From contig CAMBOY010000166.1 of NCBI GenBank assembly GCA_945869245.1, positions 1-7,199 on the forward strand: 7,199 nt of DNA. Reading direction: 5' to 3'. This document shows positions 1-6,191 of this stretch, piece after piece. The translations under genes and the position numbers were made by a program. Within the stretch, counting starts at the first letter, position 1, and every line of letters starts with the position of its first letter. Below the pieces are notes generated by a model that saw only the letters and a list, made by a program, of their open reading frames with translations, was not told the origin of the DNA and made no database searches. Source of the DNA: Hydrogenophaga intermedia. GTDB taxonomy: Bacteria > Pseudomonadota > Gammaproteobacteria > Burkholderiales > Burkholderiaceae_C.

Positions 1-27
1 AACGATCTGATGAGCCCGCCGGGCTAA
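1..27 (+). CDS. 3' tail of the gene upstream of fliJ (expected fliI), partial
   Basis: Only the last codons lie in the window. One + strand frame reads eight codons (N D L M S P P G) and stops at TAA 25-27, which is 16 nt before the fliJ start. A second frame stops earlier, at TGA 8-10, so the true frame cannot be settled here. In flagellar operons the gene directly upstream of fliJ is usually fliI, the export ATPase, so that is the expected identity. This is inference from gene order only; no FliI motif is visible. Confidence 0.3.
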   Translation, partial: NDLMSPPG

Positions 28-43
28 CCGTGAAAGCGATCCC

Positions 44-496
44 ATGCAAGACTCCACTCCCACCCGTCCCTGGCGCCTGTTGGTGGAAAAAGCCCAGCGC
101 CGCACCGATGAGGCGCGCCAAACGCTGCAGGCCAACCAAGAGAAACTCACCCAGTTGCAGTCGGCCGAGCAACGCTTGAGCGGCATGCTCAGCGATTACC
201 GCCACCGCAACCAGCAGCAGCTGCGCGACGGCCAGCTCATGGGCGACCAGCTCAACAGCCAGCGCTTCATCCAGCAACTGCAGCAGCTGCATATCCACGC
301 CATGCGCGAGGTGGCGCAGTGCCGCGCCCAGGGCGACCACCTGCAGCGCCTGCTGCTGCAGGCCCAGCTGGAGCTCGACAAAATGAAAAAATTGGTGGAG
401 CAAGAGCAACAACAGGCCCTGCGCCGTGGTGAAAAAGCCGAAGCCCGTCGCCTAGACGATATGGCAGTCATGCGCTTTCGTACCCAGAACGTGTGA
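44..496 (+). CDS. fliJ: flagellar export protein FliJ
   Basis: The gene encodes a 150-residue, highly charged, Gln-, Leu- and Arg-rich protein that is almost entirely predicted alpha-helical coiled coil from about residue 14 to 135. There is no signal peptide or membrane segment. Length (FliJ is usually about 147 aa), composition and a short basic N terminus match FliJ. In the flagellar type III export gate FliJ is the central stalk of the FliI ATPase ring, couples it to FlhA, and helps recycle export chaperones. It acts in the cytoplasm at the base of the basal body. The ATG at 44 follows a weak GTGAAAG-type ribosome site and lies 16 nt after a possible upstream stop, as expected inside a flagellar operon. 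FliJ sequences diverge widely, so the call rests on coiled-coil character and length rather than on a catalytic motif. fliK, a frequent next gene, is not seen downstream. Confidence 0.82.
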   Translation: MQDSTPTRPWRLLVEKAQRRTDEARQTLQANQEKLTQLQSAEQRLSGMLSDYRHRNQQQLRDGQLMGDQLNSQRFIQQLQQLHIHAMREVAQCRAQGDHLQRLLLQAQLELDKMKKLVEQEQQQALRRGEKAEARRLDDMAVMRFRTQNV

Positions 497-562
497 CGAT
501 TTTCGACCAAGATATCAGACCTGATTAGGTGTTCTCAGACTCGGCAAATTGAGGGAAGATGT

Positions 563-985
563 ATGAAAATACAGAAGAAAGCCGCAAAAAAAGACACATT
601 GGATGTGGTTATTTATGCCATTTTGGCGGCTTTGCTGGTGCTGGCGGGTGTACTGGCTTGGATGTACTACGACCGCCACGTAGACGCCAAACCACTCAAG
701 GTACAGGTTTTTCTCGACAACCGGTGTGAACTATTTGACGATGCGTTCATGGCGGTGTCCGAACCTGATGGCCGGCGTTCCTATTTTGACAAAGGTGTGG
801 CAATATTGGAAACAAGTTCCCGATCCCGCATATTTGTCAAGTCAAGCGACCGATACCCGGATTTTCACTTTGAGTCCAGCAGATTCAAGGCCGAATCCAA
901 AGTGGTGATCACCACCCAGTGTGGTGACCGAATCGACCAGACGCTAGACGCCATGCGGGAACAGTTCAAGAATCGTCAGAGATGA
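563..985 (+). CDS. hypothetical single-pass membrane protein
   Basis: I do not recognise this 140-residue protein. It has a very basic N terminus (K3-K10 region), one strong hydrophobic segment at about residues 15-36 (VVIYAILAALLVLAGVLAWM), then about 104 soluble residues. The positive charge before the helix predicts an N-in, C-out signal anchor with the C-terminal domain in the periplasm. That domain looks beta-rich and contains two cysteines, C55 and C120, which could form a disulfide. The ATG at 563 has a good ribosome site, GAGGGAAG at 551-558; the ATG at 559 is in another frame that soon closes. Hand-counted GC is about 49%, well below fliJ and the urease genes. It sits 66 nt after fliJ and 20 nt before the next gene. 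A flagellum- or envelope-related role is possible from position only. Confidence 0.75.
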   Translation: MKIQKKAAKKDTLDVVIYAILAALLVLAGVLAWMYYDRHVDAKPLKVQVFLDNRCELFDDAFMAVSEPDGRRSYFDKGVAILETSSRSRIFVKSSDRYPDFHFESSRFKAESKVVITTQCGDRIDQTLDAMREQFKNRQR

Positions 986-993
986 CTTCTTAG

Positions 994-999
994 TAGAAT
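994..999 (+). promoter_or_regulatory. possible -10 box upstream of the HTH-receiver gene
   Basis: TAGAAT at 994-999 matches the sigma-70 -10 consensus in five of six bases and lies six bases before the ATG at 1006. A start site six to eight bases downstream would fall on or next to the ATG, giving a leaderless or nearly leaderless message. No convincing Shine-Dalgarno sequence precedes this ATG, which fits. No good -35 is seen at 16-18 bp spacing, so the site is tentative. Confidence 0.25.
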
Positions 1000-1005
1000 A
1001 GTGCT

Positions 1006-1635
1006 ATGGCAACCAAAACCTCACTCGAAGCTCAGACCGATTTTTGCGGCACTTTCTTCGCAGCCAAACTGCTGGGCCTGTCGGTGGGCACGGTGCAGTC
1101 GCTGGTGGAGCGCGGGGAACTGGAAGCGTGGAAGACCAAGGGTGGTCACCGGCGCATTTCGCTGCAGTCGGTGCGCGACTACCAAGCCCGCAACGGCCTG
1201 CAAACCCAGTTTGGTGTCACGGGCCAGGGCCTGCTCAAGGTCTTGGTGGTCGACGACGACCAGATCAGTCTGGAGCTGATCCGTACAGCGGTCAACAAGT
1301 GGCAGCTGCCCTTGGATTGCACCGTCATGCCATCGGCCATGGAAGCGCTGATCGACATCAACAGCCTGCGTCCGCAGGTGCTGCTGACCGACCTGAACAT
1401 GCCTGGGGTCGACGGCTTTGCGCTGCTCAAAACCTTGCGCAGCAACCCCGTGTTTGCCCATATGGTCATGGTGGCGGTGAGCGCCATGCCGGACGAGGAC
1501 ATCGCCAAGCGCGGTGGGCTGCCTGAGCACACGGTGCTGGTGCGCAAGCCCTTGGACATGCACTGGTTGCACGGCTTTATGACGGCCATGGTGGCCGATC
1601 GCCAGCTGAAAAACGTGGAAACCGTCGCCGACTAA
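1006..1635 (+). CDS. HTH (MerR/excisionase-like) - receiver domain regulator
   Basis: This is a 209-residue two-domain regulator. Residues about 14-63 form a MerR/excisionase-type helix-turn-helix: FFAAKLLGLSVGTVQSLVER, then the wing-like GELEAWKTKGGHRRIS. After a short linker, residues about 77-200 form a CheY-like receiver domain. It has the acidic pair D84-D85 in LKVLVVDDD, the phosphoacceptor D129 in LTDLNMPGVDG, the switch residue S159 in VAVSAMP, and the conserved K181 in VRKPLD. All key receiver residues are present, so it should be phosphorylatable. The order, DNA-binding first and receiver last, is the reverse of classical response regulators. No partner histidine kinase is adjacent. 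It follows the hypothetical gene by 20 nt and is closed by a terminator. The ATG at 1006 is the first start that gives an intact helix-turn-helix. Targets are unknown; control of flagellar or motility genes is a guess from location. Confidence 0.88.
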   Translation: MATKTSLEAQTDFCGTFFAAKLLGLSVGTVQSLVERGELEAWKTKGGHRRISLQSVRDYQARNGLQTQFGVTGQGLLKVLVVDDDQISLELIRTAVNKWQLPLDCTVMPSAMEALIDINSLRPQVLLTDLNMPGVDGFALLKTLRSNPVFAHMVMVAVSAMPDEDIAKRGGLPEHTVLVRKPLDMHWLHGFMTAMVADRQLKNVETVAD

Positions 1636-1663
1636 TCGCGCTGGCGTCGGCTGCATCCCATAC

Positions 1664-1687
1664 AACGGACCTTCGGGTCCGTTTTTT
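1664..1687 (+). terminator. rho-independent terminator after the HTH-receiver gene
   Basis: A perfect 8 bp stem pairs AACGGACC (1664-1671) with GGTCCGTT (1676-1683). It is closed by a stable TTCG tetraloop and runs into six T residues (1682-1687) on the + strand. It lies 28 nt after the stop at 1635 and should end the + strand transcript. On the opposite strand the hairpin is not followed by a T tract, so it is a poor terminator for the convergent tRNA-Ser transcript. Confidence 0.88.
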
Positions 1688-1731
1688 GTTGTGTGCCCTG
1701 TGGGAGAGCACCGGCGCTGGGTGTGCCCAAT

Positions 1732-1819
1732 TGGCGGAAGCTCAGGGATTCGAACCCTGGAACCCTTGCGGGTTGCCGGTTTTCAAGACCGGTGCAATCG
1801 ACCACTCTGCCAAGCTTCC
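1732..1819 (-). tRNA. tRNA-Ser(UGA)
   Basis: The reverse strand folds into a complete class II tRNA of 88 nt including an encoded CCA. The acceptor stem pairs GGAAGCU with AGCUUCC, with discriminator G followed by CCA (complement at 1732-1734). The anticodon loop is CUUGAAA (complement at 1781-1787), giving anticodon UGA (complement of 1783-1785) and decoding UCA and related Ser codons. A long variable arm, ACCC-GCAA-GGGU, marks it as serine type, and the T arm CAGGG-UUCGAAU-CCCUG is canonical. It lies 89 nt beyond the ureG stop on the same strand and has its own candidate promoter in that gap. No integrase or second copy of the tRNA 3' end is seen nearby, so there is no sign of use as an attachment site. 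Confidence 0.96.
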
Positions 1820-1882
1820 GTGTCGAGGTGCAGCGTGTTGGGCGCCAAACGGTGGCCCCACGCGCTGCTGCGCAAAACCGGC

Positions 1883-1912
1883 ATTCTAGCGCGCTGGGCT
1901 GGCTCGGTTCAG
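1883..1912 (-). promoter_or_regulatory. candidate sigma-70 promoter for tRNA-Ser
   Basis: On the reverse strand TAGAAT (complement of 1883-1888) is a good -10 box. Eighteen bases upstream is CTGAAC (complement of 1907-1912), a partial -35 that overlaps the ureG stop codon at 1909-1911. The predicted start near 1876 gives a leader of about 57 nt before the mature tRNA 5' end, to be removed by RNase P. The -10 is clear and the -35 is weak. Confidence 0.5.
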
Positions 1913-2580
1913 GCGGTGGTGGGCGCGTTGAGCATGCCGCGCTCTTCAATGAAGCGCACCACCGCGTCCACCCCGTCTTGGGTCTTGAGGTTGGTCATGA
2001 CCCAGGGACGGCGAGCGGCGTCGGGTCGCATGCGCGCGGTGTCGGCTTTCATGACCTCCAGATCGGCGCCCACATGGGGTGCGAGGTCGGTTTTGTTGAT
2101 GACAAACAGATCGCTTTTGGTGATGCCCGGGCCGCCTTTGCGCGGGATTTTTTCGCCAGCGGCCACATCGATCACGTAAATCGTCAGGTCGGACAGTTCG
2201 GGGCTGAAGGTGGCGGCCAGGTTGTCGCCGCCGCTTTCAATAAACACCACATCGGCGTTGGGAAACTGGGCCAGCATGCGGTCGATGGCTTCGAGGTTGA
2301 TCGATGCGTCTTCGCGGATCGCGGTGTGCGGGCAGCCGCCGGTTTCCACGCCCATGATGCGCTCGGCCGGCAGCGCGCCACTGACGGTGAGCAGGCGCTG
2401 GTCTTCCTTGGTGTAGATGTCGTTGGTGATGGCCACCAAGTCGTAGCGCGCGCGCATGGTTTTGCACAGCATCTCCAGCAGGGTGGTTTTGCCAGATCCG
2501 ACCGGCCCGCCGATGCCCACGCGCAGGGGGGGCAGGACTTTGCTGCGGTGGGGAATGTGGTGCAGGGCAGGGGCGTTCAT
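1909..2580 (-). CDS. ureG: urease accessory GTPase UreG
   Basis: This 223-residue SIMIBI-class GTPase drives GTP-dependent delivery of nickel to apo-urease in the cytoplasm. It has the P-loop GPVGSGKT (residues 25-32), TNDIYTKED (52-60), the metal-binding Cys-Pro-His motif C83-P84-H85, the ESGGDNL motif (114-120) and the guanine-specificity NKTD (161-164). The start is the ATG at 2580, not the further upstream in-frame ATG at 2649. The chosen start gives the normal UreG N terminus and overlaps the ureF stop as ATGA, which implies translational coupling. Unlike some homologues there is no long His-rich N terminus; only H7, H8 and H11 are near the start. It is the last gene of the operon. No hairpin terminator follows before tRNA-Ser on the same strand. 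Confidence 0.97.
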   Translation of the reverse strand: MNAPALHHIPHRSKVLPPLRVGIGGPVGSGKTTLLEMLCKTMRARYDLVAITNDIYTKEDQRLLTVSGALPAERIMGVETGGCPHTAIREDASINLEAIDRMLAQFPNADVVFIESGGDNLAATFSPELSDLTIYVIDVAAGEKIPRKGGPGITKSDLFVINKTDLAPHVGADLEVMKADTARMRPDAARRPWVMTNLKTQDGVDAVVRFIEERGMLNAPTTA

Positions 2581-3281
2581 GATCGAAAGAGTCTGGAGTA
2601 CTGGGTTTCGTGGCGGGCCGACAGAATCGCCAGTCCGGGGGTGAAGCATTGCCGTTGCGGCTCGGGGGTGTGCAGCGCGATCTGCACCGCAGCGGGTATC
2701 TCGGTCACCAGCTGGGCGAGTATGCGCTGACCCGCGCTCTGGCCCAGTGGCACCGCCTTGATGGCGGCTTGTACCGCGTTCTCCGCCCAGGCAAATGCGT
2801 GGGTGTGCAAGGTGTCGGCCAGCGACACACCGCTGTGTGCGGCCAAGCAGGCTTGCACCAGGGGGTAGCTGGGTTGGTGCATGCTCACTTCTTCTAAGTC
2901 CCTATTTGCAGCTTGGGCTACCGGGTGTTGGTCGGGCGCAAACTGCTGCGCCCACACCAGCAGCGAGCGGCCCATTTGCACCGTTTGCTGGCGCAGTTCG
3001 GCGCTTTCGCGGGTCTGCAACACCCAGTCGTTGAGGGCGCGCACCCGGGTCCAGTCCCGTGCTTGCCAGGCGGGGTAAGCGTGCGCTTGCACCGCGAGTT
3101 CGCTGCGCGCCTGGCTCAGGTGCAGTTGGTCGACCAGCCAGTGCCCGGCGCTCGTCTCGTGGTGCACCCAGCCGGCGTGCACCGCCGCTTCCAGTCCCTC
3201 GGAATACGAAAAACCGCCCACCGGCAGGGTGGGCGAGGCCATCCACAGCAACTGCAGCAGGCCGGCGGGGTCAGTGCGCAT
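2577..3281 (-). CDS. ureF: urease accessory protein UreF
   Basis: The protein of 234 residues is all-helical. It normally dimerises, bridges UreD/UreH and UreG, and acts as the GTPase regulator in urease activation. The family signature SPTLPVGGFSYSEGLE lies at residues 16-31 and the typical C terminus RHETQYSRLF closes the protein. The ATG at 3281 is chosen because it gives the usual UreF length and overlaps the ureE 3' end by 11 bp (coupled translation). In-frame ATGs at 3320, 3326 and 3380 would add 13-33 residues encoded inside the His-rich ureE tail, and I rejected them. No Shine-Dalgarno sequence is seen before 3281. The gene ends in an ATGA overlap with ureG. Its usual partner UreD is not encoded in the window. 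Confidence 0.95.
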   Translation of the reverse strand: MRTDPAGLLQLLWMASPTLPVGGFSYSEGLEAAVHAGWVHHETSAGHWLVDQLHLSQARSELAVQAHAYPAWQARDWTRVRALNDWVLQTRESAELRQQTVQMGRSLLVWAQQFAPDQHPVAQAANRDLEEVSMHQPSYPLVQACLAAHSGVSLADTLHTHAFAWAENAVQAAIKAVPLGQSAGQRILAQLVTEIPAAVQIALHTPEPQRQCFTPGLAILSARHETQYSRLFRS

Positions 3282-3822
3282 GGGGGTGGTCGTCGTTGCC
3301 GTGTTCGTGTCCGTGGGCATGTCCATGGCTGTGGCCTTGCCCGCCCGTATGTCCCCCATAAGCGCCGCCTTCGGGCTCAAACGGCTCGTTCACCTCGGCC
3401 ACATTCAAGTGCATGGCGCGCAGCATATCGGCCAGCACATGGTCGGGCTCGATCTTCAGGTGGTCGGGTTGCAGCTCGATGGGCACATGCCGGTTGCCCA
3501 GGTGGTAAGCGGCGCGCATCAGATCGAACGCCGGGTCGTGCGCGTGACCATGGTGGGTGTCGCTGCATGCGGTGATGCGCAGCACCGGTTGCGGCGCGGC
3601 TCCCACCGCCACCAGCGTGCCGCACAGACACAGCAACACATCGCCACCGCGCAGCACCGAGCCGCGCGGCAAAAACACACCCACCCGCGTGCCGTTGGTG
3701 GTGTCGGCAAAAAAGCGGCTTTTCTGGCGCAGATCCCAGTCCAACACCAGACGCGGCGCGCGGCGAATCAACGCTGGCGCCAGACCTTGACCTTGGGGAA
3801 TGCAGCGGGCGGCTTGCAGCAT
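3271..3822 (-). CDS. ureE: urease nickel metallochaperone UreE
   Basis: The protein of 183 residues binds nickel and passes it to the UreG-containing activation complex. Residues about 1-75 form the N-terminal peptide-binding domain (VLDWDLRQKSRFFADTTNGT). Residues about 78-150 form the metal-binding domain, with the family motif LGNRHVPIEL placing the conserved metal-site His at H112. An additional His cluster HHGHAH sits at 90-95. The tail from residue 158 to 183 holds ten histidines, a Ni-storage feature seen in many but not all UreE. The ATG at 3822 is five nt after the ureC stop. The open frame continues upstream to 4248, but that part lies antiparallel-free inside ureC and is not UreE. 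No Shine-Dalgarno sequence precedes the start, which suggests coupling to ureC. Confidence 0.95.
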   Translation of the reverse strand: MLQAARCIPQGQGLAPALIRRAPRLVLDWDLRQKSRFFADTTNGTRVGVFLPRGSVLRGGDVLLCLCGTLVAVGAAPQPVLRITACSDTHHGHAHDPAFDLMRAAYHLGNRHVPIELQPDHLKIEPDHVLADMLRAMHLNVAEVNEPFEPEGGAYGGHTGGQGHSHGHAHGHEHGNDDHPHAH

Positions 3823-3827
3823 GGGGT

Positions 3828-5546
3828 TCAAAACAAAAAGTAGCGCTGCGCCATGGGCAGGCGGGTGGCGGGTTCGCAAGTGAGCAGCACACCGTCGGCG
3901 CGCACGGTGTAGGTTTGTGCGTCTACCTCGATCTTGGGCAGGTAGCTGTTGTGCACCATGTCGGCCTTGGTGACCCGCCGGCAGCCCTGCACCGCCACGG
4001 TGGTTTTCTGCAGGCCATAGCGCTGCGCCATGCCAGCCGCTTGTGCAGCCTGCGACACAAAGGTCAGGCTGCCTTTGGCCAGCGCGCCGCCCAACGCGCC
4101 AAACTGTGGCCGGTAGTGCACCGGCTGTGGCGTGGGAATGGAGGCATTGGGGTCGCCCATGGCGGCCAGCGCAATGCTGCCGCCCTTGAGCACCACCGTG
4201 GGTTTGACGCCAAAAAAGGCCGGCTTCCACACCACGATGTCGGCCCACTTGCCCACTTCAAGCGAGCCCACGATGTGCGAGATGCCGTGGGCAATCGCCG
4301 GGTTGATGGTGTATTTGGCGACATAGCGCTTGACGCGGAAGTTGTCGTGGCGCGCGCCATCGCCGTCGAGCGCGCCGCGCTGCGCCTTCATCTTGTCGGC
4401 GGTCTGCCAGGTGCGGTTGTTGAATTCGCCGACCCGGCCCATGGCCTGGCTGTCGCTGCTCATGATGCTGATCGCGCCCAGGTCGTGCAGGATGTCTTCG
4501 GCCGCAATGGTTTCGCGGCGGATGCGGCTTTCGGCAAAGGCCAGGTCTTCGGGAATCGCCGGGTCGAGGTGGTGGCAGACCATCAGCATGTCCACATGCT
4601 CGTCGAGCGTGTTGACGGTGTAGGGCATGGTCGGGTTGGTGCTGGAGGGCAAAAAGTTGGCCTCGCCCACGACCCGGATGATGTCGGGCGCGTGCCCGCC
4701 GCCCGCGCCTTCGGTGTGGAAGGCACACAGCGTGCGGCCCTTGGTCGCGGCAATCGTGTTCTCGACAAAACCCGATTCGTTGAGCGTGTCGGAGTGGATC
4801 GCGACCTGGGTGTCGGTCGCGTCGGCCACGTCTAGGCAGTTGCTGATGGCGCTCGGTGTGCTGCCCCAGTCTTCGTGCAGTTTGAGGCCAATCACGCCGG
4901 CCTCGATTTGTTCGTAGATCGGTGCGGGCTGGCTCACATTGCCTTTGCCCAGAAAGCCGATGTTCATGGGCAAGCCATCGGCCGCCTGCAGCATGCGCTC
5001 GATGTGCCAGGGGCCGGGCGTGCAGGTGGTGGCAAAGGTGCCGGTGGCCGGCCCGGTGCCGCCGCCGAGCATGGTGGTCACACCCGAGGCCAGCGCCTCG
5101 TCGACCTGTTGCGGGCAGATGAAGTGGATGTGGCTGTCGATACCACCGGCGGTCACGATATGGCCTTCGCAGCTGATGATCTCGGTGCCCGCGCCAATGA
5201 CAATGTCCACCCCGGGCTGGGTGTCCGGGTTGCCGGCTTTGCCGATGGCTGCGATGCGCCCGTCTTTGAGGCCGATGTCGGCCTTGACGATGCCCCAGTG
5301 CTCGATGATGAGCGCGTTGGTCAGCACCGTGTCGACCGCGCCTTCGGCCCGGGTGCGTTGGGATTGCGCCATGCCGTCGCGGATGGTCTTGCCACCGCCG
5401 AACTTCACTTCTTCACCGTAGCCACCAGCGCGCAAGGTGTAGTCCTGTTCGACTTCAACGACGAGTCCTGTGTCGGCCAGGCGCACCCGGTCGCCCACCG
5501 TGGGGCCGAACATGTCGGCGTAGGCGCGTTTGTCGATGTGGGCCAT
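3828..5546 (-). CDS. ureC: urease subunit alpha UreC
   Basis: The catalytic subunit has 572 residues, normal for a separate bacterial UreC. It hydrolyses urea to ammonia and carbamate at a dinuclear nickel centre. All active-site residues are visible, offset by +5 from the Klebsiella numbering. H139 and H141 lie in GIDSHIHFICPQQ. The lysine to be carbamylated, K222, and H224 lie in GLKLHEDWG. H251, H277, the mobile-flap C324 and H325 (MVCHHLD) and D365 in SSDSQAMGR complete the set. The ATG at 5546 starts the family-typical MAHIDKRAYADMFGPT and has a GAAAGG ribosome site nine nt upstream. An ATG at 5576 would only add ten residues encoded by the palindromic repeat region. The subunit assembles with UreA and UreB as (alpha-beta-gamma)3. 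No missing residue or frameshift is seen. Confidence 0.98.
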   Translation of the reverse strand: MAHIDKRAYADMFGPTVGDRVRLADTGLVVEVEQDYTLRAGGYGEEVKFGGGKTIRDGMAQSQRTRAEGAVDTVLTNALIIEHWGIVKADIGLKDGRIAAIGKAGNPDTQPGVDIVIGAGTEIISCEGHIVTAGGIDSHIHFICPQQVDEALASGVTTMLGGGTGPATGTFATTCTPGPWHIERMLQAADGLPMNIGFLGKGNVSQPAPIYEQIEAGVIGLKLHEDWGSTPSAISNCLDVADATDTQVAIHSDTLNESGFVENTIAATKGRTLCAFHTEGAGGGHAPDIIRVVGEANFLPSSTNPTMPYTVNTLDEHVDMLMVCHHLDPAIPEDLAFAESRIRRETIAAEDILHDLGAISIMSSDSQAMGRVGEFNNRTWQTADKMKAQRGALDGDGARHDNFRVKRYVAKYTINPAIAHGISHIVGSLEVGKWADIVVWKPAFFGVKPTVVLKGGSIALAAMGDPNASIPTPQPVHYRPQFGALGGALAKGSLTFVSQAAQAAGMAQRYGLQKTTVAVQGCRRVTKADMVHNSYLPKIEVDAQTYTVRADGVLLTCEPATRLPMAQRYFLF

Positions 5547-5564
5547 CAAAGACCGCCTTTCGCA

Positions 5565-5637
5565 GGGCCGCCCCAAGACAGGCGAGCGCCCCCTTGGGAG
5601 GCAGCGATGTCACGAAGTGATGAGCGTGGGGGCATCA
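5565..5637 (-). repeat. GC-rich palindromic intergenic element between ureB and ureC
   Basis: The 88 nt ureB-ureC gap is mostly a compact palindromic element that begins at the ureB stop codon. GCCCCC (5588-5593) can pair with GGGGGC (5628-5633), enclosing a small TCAC-GAA-GTGA hairpin (5610-5620). GCCGCCCCAAG (5568-5577 region) can pair alternatively with CTTGGGAGGC (5593-5602). Related C-run/G-run elements are, from memory, abundant between genes of Comamonadaceae. A relative lies after ureA in this window. Possible effects are on mRNA decay or on relative UreB and UreC output; none is shown. Confidence 0.65.
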
Positions 5638-5940
5638 GAGTGTTCCTTGTACATGGCCAGCAAAGCCATAGACGATGCGGTCGCCCGCGTAGTCCACCAG
5701 CTCGACCGTGCGCTGTTGGCCGGGCTCGAAGCGCACCGCAGTGCCGCTGGCGATGTTCAGTCGCATGCCGCGCGCGGCGGCGCGGTCAAAACCGAGCGCC
5801 GCATTGGTCTCGGCAAAGTGGTAGTGCGAGCCGACCTGGATCGGCCGGTCGGCGGTGTTTTTCACCACCATGGTGAGCGTGCGCCGCCCCGGGTTGAGCG
5901 GCAACGCGCCGTCGTCGATCAGCAGTTCACCGGGAATCAT
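5635..5940 (-). CDS. ureB: urease subunit beta UreB
   Basis: The small structural subunit of 101 residues matches the usual length of UreB where the three subunits are separate. Family features are the N terminus MIPGELL, the core motif VGSHYHFAETN (residues 36-46), RLNIASGTAVRFEPGQ in the middle, and the C-terminal region ending GHVQGTL. It packs between UreA and UreC in the trimeric urease and carries no nickel ligand. The ATG at 5940 has a good ribosome site (AAGGGG, about seven nt upstream) and starts ten nt after the stop of orf58. It is followed by a palindromic repeat and then ureC. An in-frame upstream extension to 6054 is only the antisense-free shadow of orf58 in another frame. Confidence 0.97.
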   Translation of the reverse strand: MIPGELLIDDGALPLNPGRRTLTMVVKNTADRPIQVGSHYHFAETNAALGFDRAAARGMRLNIASGTAVRFEPGQQRTVELVDYAGDRIVYGFAGHVQGTL

Positions 5941-5950
5941 GACCGCCCCT

Positions 5951-6127
5951 TCACTTGCGCGATATCCACACCGCCACGCCCACGGCCAGCGCCAGCGCGA
6001 CAAAACCAAAGGCATCGCTGGCGTGCCAGTGCCCCCCGACCAATCCATGGCCATCGTGGGCAGCAGCGGGCAGCGCGACAGAAGACAGCGCAGCAGACAG
6101 CAGAGCGAGAACAGAGAAGTGTTTCAT
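5951..6127 (-). CDS. orf58: small His-rich membrane protein inside the urease operon
   Basis: A 58-codon frame runs from ATG 6127 to TGA 5951 between ureA and ureB. Residues 1-23 are a convincing Sec signal peptide: K2, a hydrophobic core FSVLALLSAALSSVAL, and an A-A-A cleavage site. The predicted mature protein begins H24-D-G-H and contains a His cluster (H24, H27, H33, H35, with W34). A second hydrophobic segment follows at about 40-55, ending in SRK. It is therefore likely a tiny inner-membrane protein with a periplasmic metal-binding face. It has a weak AGGT ribosome site and stops ten nt before ureB, so it is very probably cotranscribed with urease. I recall short proteins of this kind in other urease clusters, possibly the family labelled DUF6732. 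The His pattern recalls the N terminus of HupE/UreJ nickel permeases. A nickel or metal role is inference. Confidence 0.72.
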   Translation of the reverse strand: MKHFSVLALLSAALSSVALPAAAHDGHGLVGGHWHASDAFGFVALALAVGVAVWISRK

Positions 6128-6191
6128 GGCAGCAGACCTAAAAAAACAAAAGAGGCCTCAACAAAAGGTGGAGCGAAGTGCCTGGTTCAAG

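Noticed and set aside
1732..1819. tRNA-Ser as the attachment site of an integrated element
   Set aside because: No integrase, no duplicated tRNA 3' end and no foreign cargo flank it. The neighbours are a terminator and a housekeeping urease operon.
1693..2730. Long + strand open frame (345 codons) across the tRNA, ureG and the end of ureF
   Set aside because: It is antisense to a tRNA and to ureG and ureF, which have unmistakable family motifs. The frame is open only because of GC-rich codon structure, and its protein is low-complexity His/Gly/Gln-rich.
3282..3380. N-terminal extension of UreF from upstream ATGs
   Set aside because: The added residues are Thr/Asp-rich and encoded by the His-repeat tail of ureE in another frame. 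UreF homologues start near the ATG at 3281.
3823..4248. Upstream extension of the ureE reading frame
   Set aside because: It lies within the ureC coding sequence in another frame. Real UreE starts at 3822, directly after the ureC stop, and the total length then fits the family.
4875..5876. Long + strand open frame (333 codons) opposite ureC and ureB
   Set aside because: Antisense shadow of two conserved urease subunits. It crosses the ureB-ureC repeat, has no ribosome site of note and no recognisable domain.
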